Assembly: GCA_039024315.1 (NCBI GenBank)
Contig: JBCCQN010000010.1
Span: 1-64,000, forward strand
Direction: 5' to 3'
DNA: 64,000 nt
Origin: JBCAWW01 sp039024315
GTDB lineage: Bacteria > Bacteroidota > Bacteroidia > J057
How positions within the stretch are numbered: position 1 is the first letter of the stretch; every line of letters begins with the position of its first letter. The notes under the pieces are model-generated. The model ran no database searches and had not been told where the DNA came from. It saw only the letters and a list, made by a program, of their open reading frames with translations. Below, piece by piece: positions 8,334 to 16,866 of this stretch. The position numbers and the translations under genes are program-made.

Positions 8334-8741
8334 TTACTCGTAGCGAAATTTCAGATTGACGATCACATCGGGGTGGAGAGAGCGGGTCACTGGGCAGCTC
8401 AAAGCGGCGTTTTCTAATAAGCCTTTATCGGTATCACTGAGATTATGGCCTTCAAAAACCAATTCTACCTGTAAGCGTGCAATGCGCCTTGGTGCGGGCG
8501 TCATCATCTTTTCGATCTCACCACTGAGCTTGCCCATCGCGATATCGTTGTTTTGAGCGACGATACCCATCGAAGTCATCATACAGGTTAAGGTTGAAGT
8601 CGCGATAAGGTCGGTAGGGGAAAAAGCCTCTCCTTTGCCATGATTGTCGGTAGGAGCGTCTGTAAATAAAGTATTGGAAGAAGGTATGTGGGTAGCGGTC
8701 GTCCGTAAATGACCGTCATAAGTAGCCTTAATTTTGACCAT
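8334..8741 (-). CDS. OsmC family peroxiredoxin-like protein
   Basis: A thiol-dependent organic-hydroperoxide-type protein of 135 residues. Both conserved cysteines of the OsmC/Ohr superfamily are present: C53 in TLTCMMTSMG, after the typical EAFSPTDLIATS segment, and C116 in ALSCPVTRSL. The C-terminal VTRSLHPD segment is characteristic of the OsmC branch rather than Ohr. The start lies 5 bp after the apaG stop, so the two are very likely translated from one message. The likely role is cytoplasmic detoxification of peroxides; the substrate is not determinable here. Confidence 0.9.
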   Translation of the reverse strand: MVKIKATYDGHLRTTATHIPSSNTLFTDAPTDNHGKGEAFSPTDLIATSTLTCMMTSMGIVAQNNDIAMGKLSGEIEKMMTPAPRRIARLQVELVFEGHNLSDTDKGLLENAALSCPVTRSLHPDVIVNLKFRYE

Positions 8742-8746
8742 GAAAA

Positions 8747-9142
8747 TTAATTGTTCAAATGCGGAACTATCATCGTAAAGGGAGGAATCTGGACCTTTAG
8801 ATAGCTTCCGTCTGGAAGTAGCATATTATAGTGTCCCTCCATTTTGCCTACGCTAGTCTGGAAATGGCATCCGCTCACGTAGCGATGAATCTCGCCAGGA
8901 GCGATATGAGGCTGTTTGCCTACTACTCCTTCGCCTTTGACCGTTCTTTTGACACCAACCCCATCAGTGATGTGCCACTCGCGCGATTTAAGCTGGACGG
9001 CTTGCGTTGATTCATTGATAATCTCCACTTGGTAAGCAAACACATAATAATGGTGCTTGGGAGAGGATTCGTCCCTGATGTAGGCTGAACGTACGTTCAC
9101 CCTAATGCCAGAAGTAACTTGACTAGAGAGCTTAGATTCCAT
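8747..9142 (-). CDS. apaG: ApaG (Co2+/Mg2+ efflux-associated protein)
   Basis: A single fibronectin-III-like ApaG domain of 131 residues. Recognisable blocks are GIRVNVRSAYIRDES, FAYQVEIINES, LKSREWHITDGVG and HRYVSGCHFQTSVGKMEGHY. The ATG at 9142 is chosen because it gives the usual length (about 125-130). An in-frame GTG at 9178 would add 12 residues with no family support. The family name derives from cobalt/magnesium phenotypes in enterobacteria; the molecular role is unsettled. It is followed by osmC with a 5-bp gap. Confidence 0.92.
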   Translation of the reverse strand: MESKLSSQVTSGIRVNVRSAYIRDESSPKHHYYVFAYQVEIINESTQAVQLKSREWHITDGVGVKRTVKGEGVVGKQPHIAPGEIHRYVSGCHFQTSVGKMEGHYNMLLPDGSYLKVQIPPFTMIVPHLNN

Positions 9143-9211
9143 AAACCTATGCGTTTTCGGAAGATACTTAATTCCCACTAAATAGGAAAGAAAATCAAAT
9201 ATGCTGAAAGC

Positions 9212-9583
9212 CTAATACATGCGACTTGCCAGCATTACAAGCGTACAGGCAAATACCGCTTCGATACCTGCGTCTCTTAATTTATCAGCAAGTTCCATAT
9301 TTTCCGTTCCTGGGTTGAAGATGACTCTTTTGGGTTTCACTTTGAGCAACCAGTCGTAATACTCCGCCTGCCTTTGTGGATTTAGATAAAGCGTGACAGT
9401 ATCAAGATCCTCCGGAAGACTTAATGCATCTGGATTGTCGTGAATCGGTATGCCCGCGCTATCGCCTTGACGTTTGCCGAGGGCGATCACTTCATGCCCT
9501 TCTTCCTGTAAGCGTTCAGACGCCAAATAGGCGTAGCGAGAGGGTTTAGTAGAGGCTCCCAATATGAGGGTAGATTTACTCAT
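9212..9583 (-). CDS. CoA-binding domain protein (YccU-like)
   Basis: A 123-residue Rossmann-type CoA-binding protein. The N-terminal strand and loop TLILGASTKPSRYAYLAS is the nucleotide/CoA-binding signature of the CoA_binding_2 family. The C-terminal half contains FNPGTENMELADKLRDAG and FACTLVMLAS, also typical. The ATG at 9583 (MSKSTLILGAS) places the binding loop at the very N-terminus, as in homologues. The longer frame to 9649 overlaps the inverted repeat downstream of clpC and is unlikely. The function is a presumed CoA-dependent regulatory or binding role. Confidence 0.85.
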   Translation of the reverse strand: MSKSTLILGASTKPSRYAYLASERLQEEGHEVIALGKRQGDSAGIPIHDNPDALSLPEDLDTVTLYLNPQRQAEYYDWLLKVKPKRVIFNPGTENMELADKLRDAGIEAVFACTLVMLASRMY

Positions 9584-9603
9584 AAAAGCAATATATAATA
9601 CTA

Positions 9604-9660
9604 GAAGGGTTGAATTGTCGAATCCGAGACATCTCAGATAATTCAACAACTCAACCCTTC
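9604..9660 (-). terminator. Inverted repeat downstream of clpC, possible terminator
   Basis: Arms GAAGGGTTGA (9604-9613) and TCAACCCTTC (9651-9660) enclose a smaller stem GAGA-CA-TCTC (9627-9636). The element lies 20 bp after the clpC stop and before the next gene. There is no long T-run on the minus strand, so it may act as an RNA-stabilising or processing hairpin instead. Confidence 0.4.
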
Positions 9661-9680
9661 AAAAAGTTGACAAATATGAT

Positions 9681-12248
9681 TTATTCTTCTGTTTCTGGAG
9701 CTTCAGAAGTGGTTTCAGGCTTGTCTGCTTCTGCTTTCTTGCCTCCTTTTTTCTTTGGCGTCTTTTTGATAGAAACAGTGATCTTTTCAGCCTTCTTGTC
9801 GTAATCGACTTTCATCGTATCACCAGGCACGGCATCACTCTCTAGGATCTCATCTGCGATGGGATCTTCAAGATATTTTTGGATAGCACGTTGCAAAGGT
9901 CTAGCCCCAAACTTCTTATCGAAGCCTTTTTCGGCGATATAGTCCTTCGCGTTATCGGTAAGTTCGATGAAGAACCCTTTTTCCTCGATGCGTGCAAATA
10001 CGCTCTTGAGCTGAAGATCGATGATCTCCATGATGTGCTCCTTCTCCAATTCGTTGAAGATGATTACTTCATCGATACGGTTAAGGAATTCAGGGCGGAA
10101 AGCCTTTTTCATGGCTCCTTCGATGGTGCTACGCATCATCTCATCAGCTTGATCGTTGCGAGCTTTGGTTTCGAACCCTAGACCTTGAGCGCCGAAGCTT
10201 TGAATCTGCGATACTCCAATATTGGAAGTCATGATAATGACTGTGTTCTTGAAGTCGATACGGCGGCCGAGACCATCGGTCAGGATTCCGTCATCAAGTA
10301 CTTGTAAGAGGATGTTGAAGATATCTGGGTGTGCTTTTTCGATCTCATCAAGAAGCACGACAGAGTATGGACGACGACGTACACGTTCAGTAAGCTGACC
10401 ACCTTCTTCGTATCCGACGTATCCGGGAGGGGCGCCGACCAGGCGCGATACAGTAAATTTCTCCATATACTCGCTCATGTCAAGACGGATGAGCGCGTCA
10501 TCAGAATCAAACATGAAGCGAGCGAGTGCTTTCGCTAATTCGGTTTTACCAACTCCAGTCTGGCCAAGGAAGATAAATGATCCGATCGGCTTTTCTGGGT
10601 CTTTAAGCCCTAGTCGGGAACGCTTAATCGCTTTGACTAGTTTTTCGATGGCGTTGTCTTGGCCGATGATTACATCTTTCAGCTGTTGGCCCATTTGGCG
10701 TAGTTTGGCGATTTCGCCAGCAGCTACTTTTGTTACAGGCACGCCAGTGATCATTGATACTACTGAGGCTACGTCTTCTTCAGAGACGGTATAGCGCTTA
10801 TTTTTCGTTTCCTCTTCCCACTCCAATTTGGCGTGCTCGAGTTCTTCTAATAAGCGTTTTTCCTGATCGCGTAGTTGAGCCGCTTCTTCATACTTCTGGC
10901 TTTTGACTACGCGATTTTTGCTTTCTTTTACTTCTTCAATCTTGCCTTCGAGGTCAAGGATGCTTTGCGGTACGTGGATATTGGTGATATGCACGCGACT
11001 GCCAGCTTCATCCATCACATCGATTGCTTTGTCGGGGAAGTAGCGGTCAGAGATGTAGCGATCGCTCAACTTCACGCAAGCTTCAATTGCTTCGGGCGTA
11101 TAGTTGACGTTATGGTGATCTTCGTACTTAGACTTGATGTTTTGCAGGATGATCATGGTTTCTTCTACCGTAGTAGGTTCTACCATTACCTTCTGGAAAC
11201 GACGCTCTAAGGCACCATCTTTTTCAATGTACTGGCGATACTCATCGAGGGTAGTAGCACCGATACATTGAATCTCACCGCGCGCGAGCGCTGGTTTGAA
11301 AATGTTGGAAGCGTCTAGTGAACCAGAGGCACCACCAGCACCTACAATGGTATGAAGCTCGTCGATAAAGAGAATTACGTCTGGAGATTTTTCCAGCTCG
11401 GCCATGACAGCCTTCATTCTCTCTTCGAACTGACCACGATATTTGGTGCCAGCAACGAGGGATGCTATATCAAGCGTAACTACTCTCTTGTTGTAAAGCA
11501 CGCGGCTTACCTTACGTTGTATAATGCGTAAGGCAAGGCCTTCAGCGATGGCAGTTTTACCCACGCCGGGCTCACCAATAAGTACAGGATTGTTTTTCTT
11601 GCGACGACTCAAGATCTGAGCCACACGTTCGATTTCTTTTTCCCTACCGACAATAGGATCTAGTTTATTTTCTTCGGCGGCCTTGGTGAGGTCGCGACCA
11701 AAATTGTCAAGAACAGGGGTTTTAGATTTGGATGGCTTGCGAGGCCGTTCTCCGGGTTGATTCATCTCGGGTGATTCAGGTGGTTCATTTGCTACAGACA
11801 TACGTGGGGAGCTTACTTCGTCGCTCTGCTCAAGCTCTGCTCGAACAATATCATAGGTAACACCAAAGCGCGACAAAATTTGAGCGGCTACATTGTTCTC
11901 TTCTCTCAAAATAGATAGGAGCAGATGTTCAGTACCTATGACACCACTTTTAAGCAATTTTGCTTCCAATCTGGTGATCTTCAATACTTTTTCTGCCTGT
12001 CTGGTAAGTGGTAAATTTGTCAGGTTAATACTAGTGACTGTACCTCTTACCGCGTTTTCGATTGCCTTCTTAAGTTGAGACAAATCGACATTGAGATTGA
12101 GCAACAAAGTAATCGCCAATCCTTCTCCCTCACGGATCAAGCCAAGCAACAGGTGCTCAGGACCAATATAATCGTGGCCCAAGCGGATGGCTTCCTCTCG
12201 GCTGTAGGATATGACGTCTTTAACTCTATCTGAAAAGTTGGATTCCAT
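9681..12248 (-). CDS. clpC: ATP-dependent Clp protease ATP-binding subunit ClpC
   Basis: An AAA+ unfoldase that feeds proteins to ClpP, 855 residues. Two N-terminal Clp repeats lie at about 1-145 (GHDYIGPEHLLLGLIREGEG and TEHLLLSILREENN). The first AAA+ module has Walker A GEPGVGKT near 225 and Walker B VILFIDELHT. A UVR-like coiled middle segment lies around 430-480, and the second AAA+ module has Walker A GQTGVGKT near 560. The UVR-type insert distinguishes ClpC from ClpA. The ATG at 12248 (MESNFSDRVKDVIS) gives the family N-terminus. The C-terminal tail is rich in Lys and Glu (TPKKKGGKKAEADKPE), a common variable extension. Confidence 0.97.
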   Translation of the reverse strand: MESNFSDRVKDVISYSREEAIRLGHDYIGPEHLLLGLIREGEGLAITLLLNLNVDLSQLKKAIENAVRGTVTSINLTNLPLTRQAEKVLKITRLEAKLLKSGVIGTEHLLLSILREENNVAAQILSRFGVTYDIVRAELEQSDEVSSPRMSVANEPPESPEMNQPGERPRKPSKSKTPVLDNFGRDLTKAAEENKLDPIVGREKEIERVAQILSRRKKNNPVLIGEPGVGKTAIAEGLALRIIQRKVSRVLYNKRVVTLDIASLVAGTKYRGQFEERMKAVMAELEKSPDVILFIDELHTIVGAGGASGSLDASNIFKPALARGEIQCIGATTLDEYRQYIEKDGALERRFQKVMVEPTTVEETMIILQNIKSKYEDHHNVNYTPEAIEACVKLSDRYISDRYFPDKAIDVMDEAGSRVHITNIHVPQSILDLEGKIEEVKESKNRVVKSQKYEEAAQLRDQEKRLLEELEHAKLEWEEETKNKRYTVSEEDVASVVSMITGVPVTKVAAGEIAKLRQMGQQLKDVIIGQDNAIEKLVKAIKRSRLGLKDPEKPIGSFIFLGQTGVGKTELAKALARFMFDSDDALIRLDMSEYMEKFTVSRLVGAPPGYVGYEEGGQLTERVRRRPYSVVLLDEIEKAHPDIFNILLQVLDDGILTDGLGRRIDFKNTVIIMTSNIGVSQIQSFGAQGLGFETKARNDQADEMMRSTIEGAMKKAFRPEFLNRIDEVIIFNELEKEHIMEIIDLQLKSVFARIEEKGFFIELTDNAKDYIAEKGFDKKFGARPLQRAIQKYLEDPIADEILESDAVPGDTMKVDYDKKAEKITVSIKKTPKKKGGKKAEADKPETTSEAPETEE

Positions 12249-12376
12249 ATTATTGCTAAGAAAAATAGGATAGGACGGCATCCTAACCATTGCCGTAACC
12301 GTGCCAAGCAAAGATTGCCTGTCAAGATGTCAGGAAAGGGTTAATAAACAGAAAATCTTTCTCCTTAACAACGCAA

Positions 12377-13489
12377 TTAAGGCTGCAAAGTTGCAAGCCC
12401 TGCTCCCTCAGAAGTCAGCATGATATAAATGGCTGCGCCGACCGCAACCAACATGAGATTTGCGAGTGATAAGGGAAGGAAGCGCTTCCAGCCAATATCC
12501 ATCAGCTGGTTGTACTTGAAGCGTGGTAGTGTCCAACGGACCCATACAAAGACAAACACAAAGAAGGTCGTCTTGGTAACAAAGGCTCCTAAGCCAGCTA
12601 ATAAACGCGCAGTGTTGGACCATTCGGCTACTCCTAGTAGGCCTTCAAACGGAACCAAATAACCGCCCATAAACAGCGTGGTGATGAGCATGGAAGCGAT
12701 GATCACGTGCAAGTATTCCGCCACGAAGAATAATGCAAACTTCATGGAACTATATTCTGTGTGAAAGCCTCCTACCAATTCCTGCTCTGCTTCGACCAGG
12801 TCAAAGGGTGAGCGGTTGGCCTCAGCAAACGCACAGACAACAAAAATCAAAAATCCCAAGGGATTGCGGAACATATTCCACACCCCGCGCTGAGCTTCTA
12901 CGATGGCTCCTGGTTTGACATATTCTGCGGCCATACCCTCGGGAGCAACATAAGTAGCATTGGTAAGCAAAATTACACTCACTACCGAAAGCCCTAAAGC
13001 CAGTTCGTAGCTGATCATCTGGGCAGAAGCGCGCAGACCACCAATCAATGCATACTTACTGTTTGATGACCAACCCGCTAGAGTTACTCCGTAAACCGCA
13101 ATAGAAGTAATCGCCAAGACGTACAAAATACCAATATTGACATCTGCGATTACCAACCATCCCCCTGAAGTAGCCGTGAACTCCATGTCTGGAACGTAGG
13201 CAAATGGGATAACCGCCATGGTAATCAAGGCGATCAATACAGAAATGATCGGTGCGAGAAAGTGGATGAATTTATCGGCCTGAGCTGGAACGATGTCTTC
13301 TTTAAGTAATAGCTTAATTACGTCGGCGAGAGGCTGTAAAAGCCCAAAAGGTCCAACTCGGTTGGGGCCTTTCCGCTGCTGTATCAAAGCAGCCACCTTT
13401 CGTTCCAAATAAACAGTATAAGCCGCAGCCGTCAAGATGACAAAAAGGGCAGCGCCGATTACGATCAATCCGTTGATTAATAGATCCAT
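12377..13489 (-). CDS. nuoH: NADH-quinone oxidoreductase subunit H (NuoH)
   Basis: A membrane subunit of respiratory complex I, 370 residues with about eight to nine hydrophobic segments. Family signatures include YLERKVAALIQQRKGPNRVGPFG near residue 30 (quinone-site region), SAQMISYELALGLS, ANRSPFDLVEAEQELVGGFHTEYS and RWTLPRFKYNQLMDIGWK. The length is slightly above the usual 330-350 because of an extra loop near 175-200. Other nuo genes are not adjacent: the neighbours are a methyltransferase and clpC, so the complex-I genes are probably scattered in this genome. Confidence 0.97.
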   Translation of the reverse strand: MDLLINGLIVIGAALFVILTAAAYTVYLERKVAALIQQRKGPNRVGPFGLLQPLADVIKLLLKEDIVPAQADKFIHFLAPIISVLIALITMAVIPFAYVPDMEFTATSGGWLVIADVNIGILYVLAITSIAVYGVTLAGWSSNSKYALIGGLRASAQMISYELALGLSVVSVILLTNATYVAPEGMAAEYVKPGAIVEAQRGVWNMFRNPLGFLIFVVCAFAEANRSPFDLVEAEQELVGGFHTEYSSMKFALFFVAEYLHVIIASMLITTLFMGGYLVPFEGLLGVAEWSNTARLLAGLGAFVTKTTFFVFVFVWVRWTLPRFKYNQLMDIGWKRFLPLSLANLMLVAVGAAIYIMLTSEGAGLATLQP

Positions 13490-13553
13490 TTACCGAGTCT
13501 GTGGTTTCGTAGAAAACGAGGCTAAGTTACAAACTGATCCAGCTTCGTACAAC

Positions 13554-14390
13554 CTAATTTTTAGGTTCTACTAGATACCAGCCCGCTGTACTGACAAAGT
13601 TGCGTAGAAAAGGGATATTGGCAACAAGATTGGCTTGTTTGCGAGGCTTAAGTCCAAATTTATACTTGTATATAGGGTTGAAGAGAAAAATCGTACGTGC
13701 ATTAATATGCCAAGCGTCTCGTTGCATAATCCGCTCAAAGCGATCCAAACTGATGCCCGTATCCTTAATTTCCATCAACTCTCTGATCGTCCTGTCGGGT
13801 TCCTGCGCCAACTTCAAAATCCCGCGATACAAAGGCCGAGGCAGCAAGTGATAATAGGGGAGTAAGCCTAAGACTTTACTGGAACAAATCTGTTGGTGTC
13901 CTCCAAAAGGCATATACCATGGTGGGAACCCAAAAAACACCTTGCCCTCTGGCTTTAAAAATTGTTTGAGGTAAGGGATAAATTTTTCCTGTTCAGGGAT
14001 ATGCTCGATAGTATCTTTAAGTAGGATCAGGTCAAAGGCCCCAACAAAGCGTTCGCGGAAGGCGTCCTCATACACATTTTGGACCATAAACTCGGCCTTT
14101 CCCGCTTTGATTTCCTCTGCGAGGAACGATTGGGCGTTGGCGATCCGCTGAGCCGCTAAATCTACGCCCACTACCTCACAACCACGCGCGACAAAGGGTT
14201 TAAGCACGCCGCCTTCCCCGCAACCAATTTCCATTATCTTCATCCCTGGCCTCAATTTGAGCCCCTCTTCTATAAAAGGAATGAGATAAGTCGCCGCATT
14301 ATCTACCTGTTGTTGAAAGCGAGTATCAACCGATTTATGTTGCACTAGTGCCATAGCCGGCAAAGAAAATGTAAAATCTCCAATATTCAA
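13554..14390 (-). CDS. Class I SAM-dependent methyltransferase
   Basis: A 278-residue methyltransferase with the SAM-binding motif I IMEIGCGEGGVLKPF near residue 52, the acidic motif II VVGVDLAAQRI, and FDLILLKDTIEHIPEQEKF for motifs IV and V. The C-terminal region has lipid- or quinone-methyltransferase-like character (FGFPPWYMPFGGHQQICSS) and a basic tail. The substrate is unknown. Residue 13 (MALVQHKS, 14354) is an alternative start. It sits 64 bp upstream of nuoH on the same strand; co-transcription is possible but not shown. Confidence 0.85.
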   Translation of the reverse strand: MNIGDFTFSLPAMALVQHKSVDTRFQQQVDNAATYLIPFIEEGLKLRPGMKIMEIGCGEGGVLKPFVARGCEVVGVDLAAQRIANAQSFLAEEIKAGKAEFMVQNVYEDAFRERFVGAFDLILLKDTIEHIPEQEKFIPYLKQFLKPEGKVFFGFPPWYMPFGGHQQICSSKVLGLLPYYHLLPRPLYRGILKLAQEPDRTIRELMEIKDTGISLDRFERIMQRDAWHINARTIFLFNPIYKYKFGLKPRKQANLVANIPFLRNFVSTAGWYLVEPKN

Positions 14391-14762
14391 TATCTAAAAG
14401 TTCAATTCCATGCTCATCATGGCTTGGATTAGTCCTTTCTGGTATGCTGCTGCGCAGAACGCTTATCACAAAAAGAGAGAAGCGTTCTCGAAACGAATAC
14501 TCCCACATAGATTCCCACATAGATCTAGCTACGATTTGCTGGGTGCTCAGAAGAATTGCCGTAGGGGGATTGGGAGATTGTCAAAGTGAGGAAGCGATAT
14601 GCTTGAGTAGTGAGACAATGGTATTCAGTATTGAGATTTTGAAAAAACGAGTTCAATGGAATACTGAAGGAAGCGATTTTTCTTCGTACTAGATACTTTT
14701 GACTCTGTACTTCAAAGTCTTGCATGCTTAGCCTATTGGGGCATTTTTTTCCCTCAAGGGAT
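14391..14762. other. Spacer with no gene, containing a REP-like inverted pair
   Basis: About 370 bp of AT-rich sequence without a believable frame. The only structure I see is the REP-like pair at 14447-14497. The short open frames on either strand overlap each other and show no family features. Confidence 0.5.
14447..14497. repeat. REP-like elements in inverted (REPIN-like) arrangement
   Basis: A minus-strand copy (14447-14464, CTGC-TGC-GCAG + AACGCTT) is followed after 15 nt by a plus-strand copy (14480-14497, AAGCGTT + CTCG-AAA-CGAA, one stem mismatch). AGAACGCTT and AAGCGTTCT are perfectly complementary, giving a 9-bp stem with a 15-nt loop and the element hairpins pointing outward. Confidence 0.75.
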
Positions 14763-14801
14763 AAAAAAGAGCCGACGGCTAATTGACCGTCGGCTCTTTT
14801 T
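14763..14801 (-). terminator. Intrinsic terminator of the EF-hand protein gene
   Basis: A stem of about 15 bp, AAAAAGAGCCGACGG / CCGTCGGCTCTTTTT, with an 8-nt loop. It has A/T runs on both sides, so it works on the minus strand and potentially on both. Confidence 0.88.
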
Positions 14802-14832
14802 GTGTTTGTTGTCTTTTGGGGGCTGGTGATTT

Positions 14833-15531
14833 TTATCGATTGACAATAATCTCTCTGGGGATAAACTCTAGTTCGTACATCTCCACCACATCAGGCATGC
14901 GCATGATAATTTGTTTGTGGGAGGAGCGCCAAGCCATGAGTTCTGGTAATTTTTGGGTAGTGCTCCGGTCGCGGTACAGCTGATTGGCAGCACTAGGATG
15001 AGCGGCTAGCCAGCGTAAATTGTTGTGCAGTGCAACCGCTGCTTCAGGATGATTGGCCAACCATCTTTTGTCCGAGTATATGCGTTCGGCGAGGCCGGGC
15101 TGCTTATACATCCATACCAAGTTGCTAAACAAACGGCTAACGAGGGCTGGATTGTCTTTGAGATATTTGATATCCGCTTGAGCCAATAAGGGATAATCGA
15201 CGGCGATCTCCCTTAGTTGGCGACGGTGATAAGTAAACAGATAGCTGTTTTCGGTCCGACGCTTGAGGTTGATTTCATTAAAGCTTAGATAGCCATCCTT
15301 GTTATTGTCACTGAGGTCAAAATGACGGTCTGTGAGGTAGTAGGCAAATTCCTGCGGAAAACGCTGCATCTCTTTGATATCGAGTAGCGCATCATCATTT
15401 TGATCTGCGATCAGGAAGCGTTCTTCTAGAAACCAAGTGCTGATCTCTTTTTGGGGCGTATTTTGAGCGTGTAGGGAAATGAGCGGCGCAGCTGCGAAGA
15501 GCAGACTTAAGGCGGCAAAGAATTTTTTCAT
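14833..15531 (-). CDS. Secreted protein with two EF-hand-like calcium loops
   Basis: A 232-residue protein with a signal peptide of about 22 residues ending LHAQ. Two EF-hand-type loops are visible: residues 43-54 (DQNDDALLDIKE) and 75-86 (DNNKDGYLSFNE). The second keeps the consensus Gly and closing Glu, while the first lacks the Gly. The rest is helical, with repeated 'xxLANHPEAA / LAAHPSAA' motifs around 160-185. No catalytic motif is seen. A Ca2+-binding envelope or secreted role is inferred. A REP-like element (15080-15097) is embedded in frame and encodes GLAERIY. Confidence 0.8.
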   Translation of the reverse strand: MKKFFAALSLLFAAAPLISLHAQNTPQKEISTWFLEERFLIADQNDDALLDIKEMQRFPQEFAYYLTDRHFDLSDNNKDGYLSFNEINLKRRTENSYLFTYHRRQLREIAVDYPLLAQADIKYLKDNPALVSRLFSNLVWMYKQPGLAERIYSDKRWLANHPEAAVALHNNLRWLAAHPSAANQLYRDRSTTQKLPELMAWRSSHKQIIMRMPDVVEMYELEFIPREIIVNR

Positions 15532-16052
15532 TTACTTCTGTTTGTTTGTGTGGCTTCATTCTGCCTTCCCTTGCAGATTAAAGCGCTTAAAGATAGTACG
15601 ATTTGGGGATAGAAAGACCGGATTGGTACAAATATGTAAGAATTACGAGGCTTTTGTTCTATTTGAAGGCTCGAAATAGTTTTTTGCTTCATCAACGGAT
15701 CAAATGAGGGGTTAAACGGTAATCGAAAAAAAACTGAGGAATATTGATAACGCTTAAGGAAGGGGTTTTATGTTATGACGAAAGATTCCTTGTCGAAATG
15801 AAGCTGATATTTTGGATAATCCTCTTTTTCGGACTAATAGGGGTTAATTTACTGTTTTGAATAAGTATTTAAATAAAAAATTGGAATGTACGGATTATTG
15901 TATAATTGAATTGTTCAGCTTAAGCGTCTTCTCTACTTTTGTTGCATACCCAGTCAAAGAAGATCCACCAATAAAAACGGATTGATTAGACTCCTCCCTG
16001 CTTTGCTATCTGGAATAAATGTCAAAACGATTTAATCCAGAAATAACATCAT
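15532..16052. other. Spacer between divergent secreted-protein genes, nothing recognised
   Basis: A 520-bp AT-rich intergenic region between divergently transcribed genes, so both promoters should lie here. I see no terminator, repeat element, tRNA or credible small gene, and no clear promoter match. Confidence 0.5.
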
Positions 16053-16784
16053 ATGCGATATTCTACTCTCCAAGCTCCCAAGGCTTGGTCACACTACCTG
16101 TCTGTATTCTTTTTTTCCTTTTCATTGCTTTTTGGGCCTTTACTACATGCCCAAACCCCACCGGTAAACGCTTGGTTCACGCCAGGAGAGTTTGAGAGTG
16201 GAGATAAGCTTACCCTTCATGTAGATTATGGAAGCGCTGCTATTCCAGTGCCAGCGGCAACCCAAATTGAATTGACCTTTGCCTATGAAGGTTTTGACAT
16301 TGTGTCAAGCATCGATGCTGATGTCAGCGATAGTTGGTTTTGTGCGGATGGAAATTGCGATGCAACCATTACGGCTGATAATGAAACCCGTGAAATAAAA
16401 GTAGTGGTTACACGCACTGACGGACATGCAGTAGGCGGTTATGGCGCTTTTGCGCGAGGGAAAGGCATCATCGTAGAGATGGATGAGATCCAGATGAAAA
16501 AGGAACAAGCGCTTATCGTGTTCCTGCCTCACAAAAGTAGATTAGACCTCAGCGCTCCCGTTAAGATTACTTACGATCGCAATTATGAGTCTATCAGAAT
16601 CATCGGGACTTATCCTGAATCCGGCGCAGAACTAAGCGTGATGAATAGTGATGGTAAACTCATCTTTAAGAAAGTAGGCGAAATCACTGCTTTAACGCCT
16701 GTTGACTTGCAAAAAAATAAGTTACTCTTTGTGAGACTGGCCACGCAAAATGGAACATACGTAACCAAGCTTTGGTTAAAATAA
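16053..16784 (+). CDS. Secreted protein with T9SS-like C-terminal domain
   Basis: A 243-residue protein with an N-terminal signal peptide (hydrophobic core around SVFFFSFSLLFGPLL, cleavage near LLHAQ). A cohesin-like or Ig-like beta region follows (GDKLTLHVDYGSAAIPVPAATQIELTF resembles the start of a cohesin-type domain). The last 60 residues (IIGTYPESGAELSVMNSDG to GTYVTKLWLK) have the strand pattern of a degenerate T9SS type A sorting domain. The role is unknown; probably cell-surface or secreted. The cohesin likeness is a weak impression. Confidence 0.7.
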   Translation: MRYSTLQAPKAWSHYLSVFFFSFSLLFGPLLHAQTPPVNAWFTPGEFESGDKLTLHVDYGSAAIPVPAATQIELTFAYEGFDIVSSIDADVSDSWFCADGNCDATITADNETREIKVVVTRTDGHAVGGYGAFARGKGIIVEMDEIQMKKEQALIVFLPHKSRLDLSAPVKITYDRNYESIRIIGTYPESGAELSVMNSDGKLIFKKVGEITALTPVDLQKNKLLFVRLATQNGTYVTKLWLK

Positions 16785-16866
16785 TTGAGAGCCTGTATAA
16801 AAATTGTTCCTTAGGCCAAAAACAAATCTTTTGTTTGCAACCCAAACTCCAAAATTTAAGCAAGCT

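Noticed and set aside
15421..15436. AAGCGTTCTTCTAGAA as another REP-like copy
   Set aside because: The pairing is shifted two bases relative to all other copies and is explained by ordinary coding sequence in the EF-hand gene.
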